From contig NZ_LDIG01000102.1 in the NCBI RefSeq assembly GCF_015845845.1, positions 1 to 47,508 on the forward strand: DNA of 47,508 bases. The letters run 5' to 3'. The notes below the pieces were generated by a model that ran no database searches, was not told where the DNA came from, and saw nothing but the letters and a program-made list of their open reading frames with translations. The translations under genes were made by a program, and so were the position numbers. How positions within the stretch are numbered: position 1 is the first letter of the stretch; every line of letters begins with the position of its first letter. Shown in pieces: positions 1 to 7,940 of this stretch. This DNA comes from Paenibacillus dendritiformis (GTDB lineage: Bacteria > Bacillota > Bacilli > Paenibacillales > Paenibacillaceae).

Positions 1-1
1 T

Positions 2-856
2 TTAGAGAAGTTCTTTGATCGAGTCAACCATGACCGACTGATGGCGAAATTGGCAGAACGGATAACAGACAAAGGACTGTTAAAGCTAATCCGAAAGTAT
101 CTACAATCGGGGATACTTCGAAATGGACTTGTACAACCGAGCAGAAAGGGAACTCCGCAAGGAGGCCCCTTAAGTCCGCTCCTGTCCAATATTGTACTGG
201 ACGAGTTGGACAAGGAATTGGAGAAGAGACACCTGAAATTTGTAAGGTACGCAGATGACTGCAACATCTACGTAAAGACATGGAAGGCAGGAACTCGGGT
301 AAAGCACTCGATAACGCAATTCATTGAAAAGAAACTAAAGTTAAAGGTCAACCAAGAGAAAAGTGCGGTAGACCGTCCGTGGAAACGAAAGTTTCTGGGG
401 TTTAGCTTGAGTGCGGACAAAGAGAATCCTAAGGTGAGAATATCCAAATCGTCCCTGAAACGAGTGAAGGCGAAGATAAGGGAGCTTACCGCAAGGAAAA
501 GTCCGGTCGCGATGAAAGAGCGGATAAGAGAGCTGAACCAGTACCTGACGGGATGGTGCGGATACTATGCACTGGCGGACACGCCAACCATTTTCGGAAT
601 CCTCGATTCATGGATACGCAGAAGATTGCGGATGTGCATCTGGAAGCAATGGAAGCTGCCAAGGACCAGGGTAAGAAACCTGATAGCCTTAGGTATCTCA
701 AAGCAGAAGGCAAGGGAGTGGGGCAATTCACGGAAGAAATACTGGTGGTGCGCTCATAGTCCAATTCTCGATCGGGCCTTAAATAACAACTACTGGCTCG
801 AACAAGGTTTGAGAAGTCTACAGGACAGATATAATCTATTGCGGAATATAACATGA
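2..856 (+). CDS. ltrA: Group II intron reverse transcriptase/maturase (5' partial)
   Basis: This multifunctional protein copies the intron RNA into DNA and helps it splice. The frame is open from base 2, so the N-terminal part of the reverse-transcriptase domain is missing from the window; an internal ATG at 41 is not the true start. The first visible residues, LEKFFDRVNHDRLM, are the conserved RT block with a metal-binding Asp. The catalytic YADD motif is encoded at 248-259. The C-terminal half carries the maturase (domain X) region, with the RELNQYLTGWCGYY motif. I see no HNH endonuclease domain after the maturase, so insertion is probably not endonuclease-assisted. The stop codon abuts the domain V RNA, the usual arrangement in these introns. 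Confidence 0.93.
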   Translation, partial: LEKFFDRVNHDRLMAKLAERITDKGLLKLIRKYLQSGILRNGLVQPSRKGTPQGGPLSPLLSNIVLDELDKELEKRHLKFVRYADDCNIYVKTWKAGTRVKHSITQFIEKKLKLKVNQEKSAVDRPWKRKFLGFSLSADKENPKVRISKSSLKRVKAKIRELTARKSPVAMKERIRELNQYLTGWCGYYALADTPTIFGILDSWIRRRLRMCIWKQWKLPRTRVRNLIALGISKQKAREWGNSRKKYWWCAHSPILDRALNNNYWLEQGLRSLQDRYNLLRNIT

Positions 857-926
857 ACCGCCGTATACCGAACGGTATGTACGGTGGTGTGAGAGGTCGG
901 GGGCTAGGCGCCCCCTCCTACTCGAT
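855..926 (+). ncRNA. Group II intron RNA domains V-VI
   Basis: Directly after the maturase stop, the arms ACCGCCGTA and TACGGTGGT pair around an inner ACCG/CGGT hairpin. This is the compact catalytic domain V shape. A second G/C-rich hairpin (GGGGGC with GCCCCC, about 898-915) and the tail up to CTCGAT fit domain VI and the 3' splice site. The folding was done by eye. Confidence 0.7.
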
Positions 927-1042
927 TGTCTTGGGCGGGCCCGGTCCGTCCGCAGCGCTTGTCTGCTGTCGGGGCGCGCGGCAGCGGCTGGCGGAGAAAG
1001 AGAGCTGGGAAGAACGAGGGAAAAGGGTGTAAAGTTTCTGTA

Positions 1043-1247
1043 TATGAGCGAATGGGATAATCGATCATGCGGCCCAAAACAGGACCGGACGAGAGGAACC
1101 CCGAACGGCGCAAGCTTATGAGTGAATGGGATAATGGAGTAAAGGAAGCGAATATGACCTATCGTGTAGCGGAACAAGGGACATAGAAACAAGAACACCG
1201 TTAGGACAACGGCGGGACGGCGCGAGCATATGAGCGAAGGGGATAAT
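1043..1247 (+). repeat. Three dispersed copies of a 19-base repeat
   Basis: The copies are TATGAGCGAATGGGATAAT (1043-1061), TATGAGTGAATGGGATAAT (1117-1135) and TATGAGCGAAGGGGATAAT (1229-1247). Copies 2 and 3 also share upstream sequence of the form GGCGCRAGC. Copy starts are 74 and 112 bases apart, so this is not a regular tandem array. Confidence 0.7.
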
Positions 1248-1347
1248 GGCCCAAAGGCGGCGATGATGACGATACGCGGATAGTGAAGCGAAATGCAGCG
1301 AATAGAAGCATCTGGCCAAGGGAAGGGAAAGGGCGCACGTAACGCAA

Positions 1348-1380
1348 AGAACCGGAGGAAGCTCCCCTTCCCCCGGTTCT
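1348..1380 (-). terminator. Terminator of tlp
   Basis: The inverted repeat AGAACCGG (1348-1355) and CCGGTTCT (1373-1380) has further partial pairing inside. It lies 13 bases past the tlp stop codon on the minus strand. The T-tract is short, so termination may be incomplete. Confidence 0.55.
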
Positions 1381-1393
1381 CTATGCATGCGGG

Positions 1394-1618
1394 TTACTCT
1401 TTGGCGTACGGCTGCTCGTCACGGCGCTCGTCCGCCAGCGATTCGATGCTGTCGCGGCGGCGTTCGTTCTTCGCCTTCAACTGCGCCTGCTCGCCTTTGC
1501 TTATTTCATCTGCGTGCTCCGACAAATACTGCTCGCTCTCCCGCAGATTCTCCACGGTATTGTCGATTGCGTTCTGAATATGCGCTGCATTGTCCGCCCG
1601 GTTGTCCGGCTTTGGCAT
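1394..1618 (-). CDS. tlp: Small acid-soluble spore protein Tlp
   Basis: Tlp is a minor small acid-soluble spore protein made in the forespore late in sporulation. The 74-residue product is very hydrophilic and rich in Asn, Glu, Lys and Arg. It opens with MPKPDNRADN and contains the conserved core in which N..I.NT.EN..E is followed by KNERR..SIE. Its length matches the family (about 75-85 aa). The ATG at 1618 is chosen because AGGAGG on the minus strand (1627-1632) lies 8 bases upstream. An in-frame TTG at 1624 is only 2 bases from that site. The gene is monocistronic with its own terminator. I found no convincing sigma-G promoter, although sigma-G control is expected from the family. Confidence 0.9.
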   Translation of the reverse strand: MPKPDNRADNAAHIQNAIDNTVENLRESEQYLSEHADEISKGEQAQLKAKNERRRDSIESLADERRDEQPYAKE

Positions 1619-1841
1619 ATGCAAGGCCTCCTTTGCCTTTCCGAGTATGGTGGACGCGGCGCGACAAGACAGACGGCCCCGAAGGTCCGCCTGCGCATGT
1701 CCGCGTTCGTGGCGTCATTTGATAAGGTGCATCAGCCGCCCGTTTTTTATGCCGGATGGCTGCCGCGCCTTATAGAAGCACCATGGGGGCAAGGCTGCCG
1801 GACTGCATGGCGGGAGAATCGGAACACGCGATTCGCGCATT

Positions 1842-2534
1842 CTATGGCGCTGACGCAATGTCGCGAAGAGACAGGCCATTCTGGATTCCTTTGAGCCAAT
1901 CCTCATGATTGTAAGACAGTATCTCTTTGCGCAAATCAAGCATTTTCCGATCCAGCTCGTCTACGGCTTTGGCTGCTTCCGTCAATTCCTTAATGACGTG
2001 AGAAGGCACCTGCTGCTCGAATTTATAATAGATAATGTGCTCCAGGCTCGCCCAGAAATCCATGGCCAGCGTCCGCAGCTGAATCTCCACATATATCCAG
2101 CGCGTATCCTCGAACAGGACCAGCGGAACCTGGACGATAATATGAAGGCTCTGATAGCCGTTCGCCTTCGGATTGGCGATATAATCCTTGATTTCGGTAA
2201 TGCGGATATCATCGCGGGTCTTCAAATGATCGAGTATCAGGTAGATGTCTTTGACGAACGCGCATACGATCCGCATTCCAGCCACGTCGTAGATCTTGTT
2301 CACAATCGAATCGAGGGTGAGCGGAAGGCCCTTGCGCTGCAGCTTATTGAAAATGCTGCTTGGCTCCTTAAGGCGTGTCTTAATATGCTCGATGGGCTCA
2401 TAGCCGTTGCGAAGCTTCCACTCCGCTTGGATGACCTTGATCTTGGTCTCCAGCTCTTCCAGAGCCAATTGATACAATGTCGGGAGCTGCTTCACTTCTT
2501 CGTACTGCTTCATAATGATATCGGTCTGTGACAT
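1842..2534 (-). CDS. relP: Small alarmone synthetase, RelP/YwaC type
   Basis: This single-domain (p)ppGpp synthetase transfers pyrophosphate from ATP to GDP or GTP as a stress signal. It lacks the hydrolase, TGS and ACT domains of long Rel proteins. The 230-aa chain has the synthetase core: NPIEH-like YEPIEHIKTR near the N-terminus, VAGMRIVCAFVKDIY, DYIANPKANGYQSLH with the nucleotide-binding Tyr, and EIQLRTLAMDFWASLEH. The wording of these blocks is closer to B. subtilis YwaC (SasA/RelP) than to YjbM (RelQ). The start is taken at the ATG at 2534, with AGGAG six bases upstream; an upstream in-frame ATG at 2567 has no ribosome site. A sigma-A-like promoter lies at 2613-2642. Confidence 0.9.
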   Translation of the reverse strand: MSQTDIIMKQYEEVKQLPTLYQLALEELETKIKVIQAEWKLRNGYEPIEHIKTRLKEPSSIFNKLQRKGLPLTLDSIVNKIYDVAGMRIVCAFVKDIYLILDHLKTRDDIRITEIKDYIANPKANGYQSLHIIVQVPLVLFEDTRWIYVEIQLRTLAMDFWASLEHIIYYKFEQQVPSHVIKELTEAAKAVDELDRKMLDLRKEILSYNHEDWLKGIQNGLSLRDIASAP

Positions 2535-2612
2535 ACGAATCTCCTCGTGTAATTGCGTAGTATGCAAGAGACATCGGCAAATGGATTACCGGATTGCCCG
2601 TATGCTTCTTCT

Positions 2613-2642
2613 ATTGTAACGGATTCGGGGGCAGAATATCAA
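2613..2642 (-). promoter_or_regulatory. Candidate sigma-A promoter of relP
   Basis: On the minus strand, TTGATA (2637-2642) is followed after 18 bases by TACAAT (2613-2618). Each box differs from consensus by one base. The promoter would give a leader of roughly 70 bases before the relP start. Family members in Bacillus are often driven by stress sigma factors; this match argues for sigma-A use here, but it was found by eye only. Confidence 0.5.
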
Positions 2643-3036
2643 AGCACGCCCATCCGGCGGCCAATGCCGAGCCGCTGCGGAATGGAACCGCAGAGACCAC
2701 AGGCTTGGCCAAAAAAGGCATCTCCTTTCCCATAGTAATCGCGGGTTCCTTCGTAGTATAATAAATCACCCCCGATACATCATGGCTGAGCGGGCTTGCG
2801 GGGCGCCCGATTTGTGAAGCAGTTGTTGTACATGTTCTGTATCAGTTGCGCATACGTTGAACAAGAGGCTTGGTTCTGGAACCGGCTCTGCACGGCAACG
2901 GATGGCATGCCCGCCATGGAAGAACGGAGGAAGCATTACCCCGATTGTGTGAAGGGTCTGTTTCGATCCGCGCCGTCCTGTGTATTGGGATAAGGGGCCA
3001 TGTTCAACGGTGGGCATGGAAAGGGAGGGATTGCTT
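2643..3036. other. Gene-free region between relP and the zinc-ribbon gene
   Basis: Beyond the relP promoter I see no gene. A short hairpin, CTGCGG (2675-2680) with CCGCAG (2688-2693), has no T-tract. Short frames here lack ribosome sites. No clear promoter for the downstream gene was recognised. Confidence 0.5.
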
Positions 3037-3798
3037 ATGAATCGAATCTTGCAAAAGTTGAGAGAAGGCGCCAGCAAAGCATCGGAAAAGGCGCAAAATG
3101 TCATTGAAATCAATCGTTTGCAATCACAGATTGCGGCCCGGCGCAAAGAGATCGAGCAGAATGTGTATTTGATCGGCGAACGGGTATATGATGCCTATAA
3201 AAAGAAGGATTTGACGCTGGCGGAAGATGAGGTGATGGCGCTTGGAGACGCCAACCTGCTGCTGGAAGAAGAGATCAAACAGTTGGAATGGAAGGTGAGC
3301 GAGCTGCGCCATGAGAAGCGGTGCGAATGCGGAGAAGTGGCGCCGATAACTTCGAATTATTGCGCTGCCTGCGGCCGCAAGCTGCCGGAGGCGCCGGAGG
3401 AGCTGTTCGAAGAGGACGAGGAATGGGGCAAAGAGGAAGAGGAGACGAGAGTCTATACGCATCAACCGTCCTCTGTATCCGAATCGGCTCCTGCGGCGGA
3501 AGATGACGGCCGATGGGAGTCTCCGCAGTCGGAGGAAGACGGGGAGCGCGAGGCGGAGGCACGTTACACGTACCATCCGGACCGTCTCTCGTCTCGCGAC
3601 GGCCTGGCAAGGCAGAAGGAGGATTTCTCCATCCCGCCGCTGGAGTCCAGCCGGTCCGGACGGGAGATGAATATTACCGTCGGCGGCAGACCGGTCCCGA
3701 AGCGGGAGGAGCCTTCCGTTCGCCGCTGCCCGAACTGCAATTCCGCCGCAGAGCCGGAGGCCAAGTGGTGCGAGCGCTGCGGCACGCCATTTATATGA
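3037..3798 (+). CDS. Coiled-coil protein with two zinc ribbons
   Basis: Function unknown. The 253-aa product starts with a helical, Lys/Glu/Gln-rich segment (about residues 1-95) that looks like a coiled coil. A first zinc ribbon follows at about 95-115 (CECG then CAACG), then a very acidic linker of about 100 residues, and a second zinc ribbon at the extreme C-terminus (CPNC then CERCG). There is no signal peptide or membrane segment, so it is probably cytoplasmic. The ATG at 3037 is preceded by GGGAGG at good spacing; a longer frame from 2980 lacks such a site. The gene is monocistronic, with a strong terminator right after it. Such double zinc-ribbon proteins often act as adaptors, but nothing here identifies a partner. 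Confidence 0.85.
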   Translation: MNRILQKLREGASKASEKAQNVIEINRLQSQIAARRKEIEQNVYLIGERVYDAYKKKDLTLAEDEVMALGDANLLLEEEIKQLEWKVSELRHEKRCECGEVAPITSNYCAACGRKLPEAPEELFEEDEEWGKEEEETRVYTHQPSSVSESAPAAEDDGRWESPQSEEDGEREAEARYTYHPDRLSSRDGLARQKEDFSIPPLESSRSGREMNITVGGRPVPKREEPSVRRCPNCNSAAEPEAKWCERCGTPFI

Positions 3799-3826
3799 AC
3801 GGCGAAGAGCCGCGGGACGACTTGAA

Positions 3827-3850
3827 GAGAACCTGAGGGTTCTCTTTTTT
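3827..3850 (+). terminator. Intrinsic terminator after the zinc-ribbon gene
   Basis: A 7-bp stem, GAGAACC (3827-3833) with GGTTCTC (3838-3844), has a TGAG loop and is followed by six T residues. Confidence 0.85.
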
Positions 3851-3983
3851 ATGCGGACTGTCGACAAATAGCGACCGTATTCGATGAAAAAATCTCCGGA
3901 TTGAGTTACAATGACAACAGGGAACGCCAGGTGAACAGCCTTGGTATCTGACAGATGTATTCGTAGAGTGGGAGGCTGGCCTG

Positions 3984-4757
3984 ATGGAAGGACTCGTACG
4001 GCATTTGCGAGCGCTCGGGTTCACGGAAATGGAAGCAAAGATTGTTGTAAGCTTGTCTGAGCAGGGCGCAATGACCGGATATGAAATCGCGAAAAAGCTG
4101 GGGGTATCCCGTTCCAACGTCTATGCCGCGCTGCAGCGCCTCGTCGATCAGGGCGTCATCCTTCACCGCAAGGGAGATCCGTCTCATTATGCGGCCCTGC
4201 CGGCGGAGGAGCTGACGAAGCTGCTGGCGGCCCGTCTGGAGACGTCGCTGCGCTATGTGGAGAAGCATATGCCTGCGGCGGAAGCGGACGGCAGCTCCTT
4301 CTACAGTGTCGAAGGGGAGCGGGCCGTATCGGATACGATCAAGCGCACGCTGCATGAAGCGGAGCGGGAGATTATCGTCGATGTATGGCCCGATGAAGCG
4401 GCCGAGCTGCGGGAGGAGCTGCTCCTGGCGGAAGCGCGGGGAGTGAAGGTGCTGTGGTCGATCGCCGGGCATGAAGGCCGGACGACCGAACGGATTTGGC
4501 CGATGTCGGGTACGGTGGAGAGCGAGCCGCGGCATTTCGCTTTTGTCGTCGACCGGCGGGAGACGCTGATTGGGGCGCGAGGCAGCGGGCACGCGACCAA
4601 AGCGCTGCTGACGGAGCACCCGGCCGTGACGCGCCTCGTCCTGAGCCATTTCTTGCAGGAGGCGGTGCTGTATGAACTGGAGCGGGAGATGGACCTTGAC
4701 GGCCAGCGGCGCTTCAGCGAACGGATTGAGGAGATTATGGCCAAATATTTTGACTAA
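3984..4757 (+). CDS. TrmB-family transcriptional regulator
   Basis: This is a DNA-binding regulator of the TrmB type. Residues 1-75 form a winged helix-turn-helix: ALGFTEMEAKIVVSL, then GYEIAKKLGVSRSNVYAALQRLVDQGVI. The remaining 180 residues form the TrmB C-terminal domain related to the phospholipase-D fold, with the block EREIIVDVWPDEAAELREEL and a conserved FVVDRRETLIG strand. Members often sense sugars or other small ligands, but the ligand here cannot be told. The start at 3984 has GGGAGG eight bases upstream. No target operon is evident: the next gene encodes an unknown protein on the same strand 208 bases away. Length (257 aa) is normal for the family. Confidence 0.88.
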   Translation: MEGLVRHLRALGFTEMEAKIVVSLSEQGAMTGYEIAKKLGVSRSNVYAALQRLVDQGVILHRKGDPSHYAALPAEELTKLLAARLETSLRYVEKHMPAAEADGSSFYSVEGERAVSDTIKRTLHEAEREIIVDVWPDEAAELREELLLAEARGVKVLWSIAGHEGRTTERIWPMSGTVESEPRHFAFVVDRRETLIGARGSGHATKALLTEHPAVTRLVLSHFLQEAVLYELEREMDLDGQRRFSERIEEIMAKYFD

Positions 4758-4965
4758 TTTTCGAACTTTGTGAAAAATAAAACAAATTCCTGGAACGCGA
4801 ATCAATTCATTGCGTATTGATTAATATAGGAAGAAATGTGATGCGTCGCTCTGCCAGGCCAAGCTTTCAAGAGAGCGTGATGCGCGGTGCATCGGGCGTG
4901 GCGCGACGGGCAGTCTACCATCTGGATGGAACCAAGCCGGGCGACAGCATAGAGGAGGAAGTCAG

Positions 4966-5277
4966 ATGGAGTGCATTGTTCATTTTGAAGCGGTACATCG
5001 CGGAGCGGGAGAGATTGCGAAGCTGCGCGGGCTGGTCATGACGGAGGAAGGGAAGAAGCCGACGCCGCCGGAACTGGAAGAGATGTTCCGGATGATGGGA
5101 TATAACGTGCGCTGCACGGATAAAGACAGTCTGATTTTCGAGCCGAATACGAGCGATGGCGATATTGAAGAGATTCGCGTCAAAAAGCTGGATATCGGGG
5201 AGGAATCCTACACCCCGGACATGCAGTTGCGCGCCATAGCCGAACAATTGATGAACAAGCCAAACCGGCCGATGTAG
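4966..5277 (+). CDS. Conserved-looking protein of unknown function, 103 aa
   Basis: I do not recognise the family. The protein is a soluble alpha/beta-looking chain with no signal peptide or membrane segment. The middle portion (TPPELEEMFRMMGYNVRCTD) suggests a helix followed by a strand, and the C-terminal part is acidic. The start is well supported: AGGAGG (4953-4958) lies 7 bases before the ATG. The gene stands alone between the TrmB-type regulator and the oppositely oriented mscL, with a long hairpin terminator after it. Codon use resembles its neighbours. Confidence 0.75.
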   Translation: MECIVHFEAVHRGAGEIAKLRGLVMTEEGKKPTPPELEEMFRMMGYNVRCTDKDSLIFEPNTSDGDIEEIRVKKLDIGEESYTPDMQLRAIAEQLMNKPNRPM

Positions 5278-5321
5278 CGGAATGGGAGCGGACTTGTCCG
5301 GCAATGCGTTCGAATGAATAG

Positions 5322-5380
5322 AAGCAAGGCCTTCTTCCCGGACATGCGGTGACACGCATGCAGAGGAGAAGGCCTTGCTT
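5322..5380. terminator. Bidirectional terminator
   Basis: A perfect 14-bp outer stem, AAGCAAGGCCTTCT (5322-5335) with AGAAGGCCTTGCTT (5367-5380), encloses a second hairpin, CATGCG with CGCATG (5343-5360). It lies between the convergent 103-aa gene and mscL and can serve both. Confidence 0.8.
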
Positions 5381-5392
5381 CATTCCGGCCGG

Positions 5393-5902
5393 CTAAGCGC
5401 GCGCGCCGGACTCGTCCAGCATGGACGTGCAATGGGCGCAGCGTACGGCTTCCTTCGGAATTTCCGAGAGGCAGTATGGGCATTCCTTCGTGGTCGGCTC
5501 CGCCGGCGCTTCTTCTGCCTTCTTCCGGCGGTGCAGCATATTGGCGCCCTTCACGATAAGGAAGACGCAAAAAGCGACAATCAGGAAATCGATGATAACA
5601 TTGATGAATTGGCCGTACGCAATGACGGCAACCCCGGCTTCTTGCGCTTGGGCAAGCGACAAGGAAGAGACGGGTTGTCCATTCACGACCAGATCCGGAT
5701 CGAGCGGAATGAACAGATCCTTGAAGTTCATTCCGCCCAACAGCTTGCCGATCGGCGGCATGATGAGATCGTTGACGATGGAGGTGACGATTTTGTTGAA
5801 CGCGCCTCCGATGATCACCCCGACGGCGAGATCGATAACATTGCCCCGAACGGCGAATTGCTTGAACTCTTCAAAAAAAGAGCCTACTTTTGATTTGGCC
5901 AT
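5393..5902 (-). CDS. mscL: Large-conductance mechanosensitive channel MscL with zinc-ribbon tail
   Basis: MscL is a pentameric membrane channel that opens under extreme membrane tension and releases solutes during hypo-osmotic shock. The N-terminus ([20 protein letters not shown]) and TM1 with [19 protein letters not shown] are canonical. TM2 is the [21 protein letters not shown] segment. At 169 aa the protein is longer than the usual 130-150 aa. After the cytoplasmic helix ([12 protein letters not shown]) it carries CPYC and CAHC, which form a compact zinc ribbon at about residues 140-158. Such tails occur in some Firmicute homologues; their role is not known to me. The gene is a single transcription unit ending at the shared hairpin. 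Confidence 0.95.
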   Translation of the reverse strand: MAKSKVGSFFEEFKQFAVRGNVIDLAVGVIIGGAFNKIVTSIVNDLIMPPIGKLLGGMNFKDLFIPLDPDLVVNGQPVSSLSLAQAQEAGVAVIAYGQFINVIIDFLIVAFCVFLIVKGANMLHRRKKAEEAPAEPTTKECPYCLSEIPKEAVRCAHCTSMLDESGARA

Positions 5903-5989
5903 CCGTATTCATTGTCCTTTCTTATATGAATTGGCCGTCCGAATGAGGACATACGGCCAGCATCATGGCAGCCGGGCGCAGCGCCCCGG

Positions 5990-6895
5990 TCAGCGCGAGC
6001 GCTGCGGAATCATCAACTGCAGCTTGCCCGGAGCGGCAGCGGCGTGCAGCGGGGTCGCCGAGACGCACTCTCCGTCCCCGTATGTCCAGCGGCGGATCGC
6101 GGAGCGGATGCCTACCTGCCGGCCGCGCAGCATGGTAACATACGGAAGCGTGCGATGGCGTCCCGAATAGACCGTCGGGAAGAGCCGCAGCAGTTCCCAG
6201 CGGCTGCAGCCGTGTACGACGCAGACATCCAATAGTCCGTCCCCGGCCTCGGCATCCGGACAGATCGGGATGCCGCCCCCGTAATAGGGGACGTTGGTGA
6301 TGGCGGCGAGCCAGACGTCCTTGAAGGAGCGGTCTGCTCCATCCACGACGATGTCGGCATCTGCCGGCCGGAACCGGAACAAGGTGCGCAGCATGCCGTA
6401 CACATACGCAAGCGAGCCGATGCCAAGACGGTTGAACCACCTTTTATAGCGGATCGAATTCACGTACTGCGCCACATCCGCATCGAATCCGGTCGCGAGC
6501 GCGGTCAGCGTCCATTGGCCGTTCGCATAAATCAGATCAACGATGGACCGCTGTCCATGGAGAATCGTATGCAGCGCCTCGAGCGGATCCGTCGGAAGGG
6601 AGAAGCCGCGCGCCGTATCGTTGCCCGAACCCGCGGGGATAATGCCCAGGGCTGCTTCCGTGGCGACCAGCAGCGGCAGAAGGCGGTGAATGGTGCCGTC
6701 TCCCCCGATCACGACGATGAGAGCGCCGGGATTGCGCTCCACATAGTGCCGGACCGCCTCCTCCGCTTCTTCTGCCGTCCGTGTAAGACTGGAGTCGTAA
6801 GGGATGTCGAATTGCCGCAGACAGTCCTCTACGCTGCGCCAGATCCATATTCCTCTTCCGTTCCCCGCATTGCGGTTCACCACAAACAGCATCAT
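5990..6895 (-). CDS. Diacylglycerol kinase-family lipid kinase (YegS/BmrU type)
   Basis: This soluble or membrane-peripheral lipid kinase phosphorylates diacylglycerol or a related lipid using ATP. Residues 1-100 form the DAGK catalytic domain, with the nucleotide-binding GGDGT motif at 64-68 and GSGND at 89-93. The C-terminal beta-sandwich includes the ATGFDADV and YYGGGI blocks. The start is taken as ATG-ATG at 6895/6892, with AGGAGAG just upstream. A 58-codon upstream extension has no ribosome site and no family similarity. Length (about 301 aa) is typical. The gene is not in an operon with a lipid pathway, so the precise substrate is open. Confidence 0.9.
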   Translation of the reverse strand: MMLFVVNRNAGNGRGIWIWRSVEDCLRQFDIPYDSSLTRTAEEAEEAVRHYVERNPGALIVVIGGDGTIHRLLPLLVATEAALGIIPAGSGNDTARGFSLPTDPLEALHTILHGQRSIVDLIYANGQWTLTALATGFDADVAQYVNSIRYKRWFNRLGIGSLAYVYGMLRTLFRFRPADADIVVDGADRSFKDVWLAAITNVPYYGGGIPICPDAEAGDGLLDVCVVHGCSRWELLRLFPTVYSGRHRTLPYVTMLRGRQVGIRSAIRRWTYGDGECVSATPLHAAAAPGKLQLMIPQRSR

Positions 6896-7112
6896 GCTCT
6901 CTCCTATGTCCATTCGAGTCCAACACGATGCTGGACCAGGGTCAACTATGATTCTCTTATCATAGCAAAACAGCGATGATTTGCGTGAACTTTTTGCAAG
7001 GAAGTTCCCGGCAAGGAGCAGGAAAAATAAGGGATTCGTCGAATGGATCGAATGGGCCATCGTATGCATGGACCGTTATCGCCAAAAAGGATTCCAGGGA
7101 GGCTGCTGCCGC

Positions 7113-7901
7113 ATGTCCATGTTCAATCGTTTCTTGGCAAGCGCGATGTACGAAGGAAGCCAGATTGATACCTTGCTGGAGCGGGGGCGCTATGCGCCGG
7201 GCGAGCAGATGCGCGGCATCGTGAAGCTTCGCGGCGGCCCCTTGTCCCGAAGAATCGAAGGGATTCACTTGATTTTGCAGACCGATTATGCAGAACCGCA
7301 CCTTCCGCAAGGCATATCGAGGGCCTGCACGCTGATGCGTTATCCCGTCTGTTCCTATGTGTGCGCGGGTCCGCTGGAGACGAAGGAGCTTCCTTTTTGC
7401 ATTCAGCTTCCGGCTCATTTGCCCTTGACTATCGGAGAGACATCCGTCTGGCTGCAGACGGTGATGGAGAACGGGGAGGCGCGGGAGCCTTCGGATGAGG
7501 ACCGGATTGAGGTGATTCCGAGCGTGGAGCAGAGCATCGTTATCGATGCGGTGAACCGGCTGGGCTTTCGGCTGCGAAGCATTCACTGCCTACCATGGGA
7601 TGGAAGCGGTTTCCCTTCGTTCATGCAGCCGTTTGAATTCGTCGCCGCCTCTTCTTTCCAAGATTTGATCTCCGGTCTGCGGCTTGTATTTTGGCGGGGT
7701 GAGGAAGGGATGGAGCTGTATGTGTATACGGAGACGGCATGGGAAGAAATGAGGCTGAAGCCGCTCGCCGGCCCGATCGAAGCCGATCATAGAATAAAGC
7801 ATTACAATCTGTCGGATATGGAATGGCGGCTGCTCGGCGCGGAGGAACTGGCGGAGGAACTGGCCGAATGGATTCGAACACAATATCGCTATGTAACCTG
7901 A
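7113..7901 (+). CDS. spo0M: Sporulation-control protein Spo0M
   Basis: Spo0M is an arrestin-fold cytoplasmic protein that affects early sporulation and cell shape control in Bacillus. The 262-aa product matches the family length (about 258 aa). It opens with the MSMFNRFLASAMYEGSQIDT block, followed by YAPGEQMRGIVKLRGG, a characteristic N-terminal arrestin strand pair. The start at 7113 is supported by AGGGAGG (7096-7102) 10 bases upstream; a second ATG at 7119 is possible. Longer versions from 6981 have no ribosome site. The gene is transcribed away from the lipid kinase and converges on the unknown small gene, sharing a hairpin terminator with it. Confidence 0.88.
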   Translation: MSMFNRFLASAMYEGSQIDTLLERGRYAPGEQMRGIVKLRGGPLSRRIEGIHLILQTDYAEPHLPQGISRACTLMRYPVCSYVCAGPLETKELPFCIQLPAHLPLTIGETSVWLQTVMENGEAREPSDEDRIEVIPSVEQSIVIDAVNRLGFRLRSIHCLPWDGSGFPSFMQPFEFVAASSFQDLISGLRLVFWRGEEGMELYVYTETAWEEMRLKPLAGPIEADHRIKHYNLSDMEWRLLGAEELAEELAEWIRTQYRYVT

Positions 7902-7906
7902 TAGAA

Positions 7907-7936
7907 GACGAGGGGCCCGCAGGCCCCGGTATCGTC
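7907..7936. terminator. Bidirectional hairpin between spo0M and the 95-aa gene
   Basis: GGGGCC (7912-7917) pairs with GGCCCC (7922-7927) over a CGCA loop, extended by GACGA (7907-7911) and TCGTC (7932-7936). Only a broken T-rich stretch follows on the plus strand. Confidence 0.65.
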
Positions 7937-7940
7937 AATC

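Larger units (their letters stand above)
1..926 (+). mobile_element. Group II intron, 3' part
   Basis: The window opens inside a group II intron. It contains most of the intron-encoded protein followed by RNA that looks like domains V and VI. The domain V-like hairpin is at about 856-890, with complementary arms ACCGCCGTA and TACGGTGGT. A short GC-rich hairpin with a pyrimidine-rich tail follows at about 896-926 and fits domain VI. The 3' end is placed near 926 because bacterial introns of this type commonly end in CTACTCGAT-like sequence; the exact base is an inference. The 5' exon and RNA domains I-III lie outside the window. Confidence 0.85.
927..1393. other. Gene-free region with three repeat copies
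   Basis: No credible gene was found. Short frames on both strands lack ribosome sites and family resemblance. The stretch holds three near-identical 19-mers at 1043-1061, 1117-1135 and 1229-1247, and at its right edge the terminator of the tlp gene. Confidence 0.6.

Noticed and set aside
1636-1720. Sigma-G promoter for tlp
   Set aside because: A CATACTC sequence resembles the -10 box, but no TGnATA-like -35 lies at the right distance, and it is very close to the ribosome site.
1905-2531. 208-codon open frame opposite relP
   Set aside because: Codon-mirror of the synthetase gene; no ribosome site or known family.
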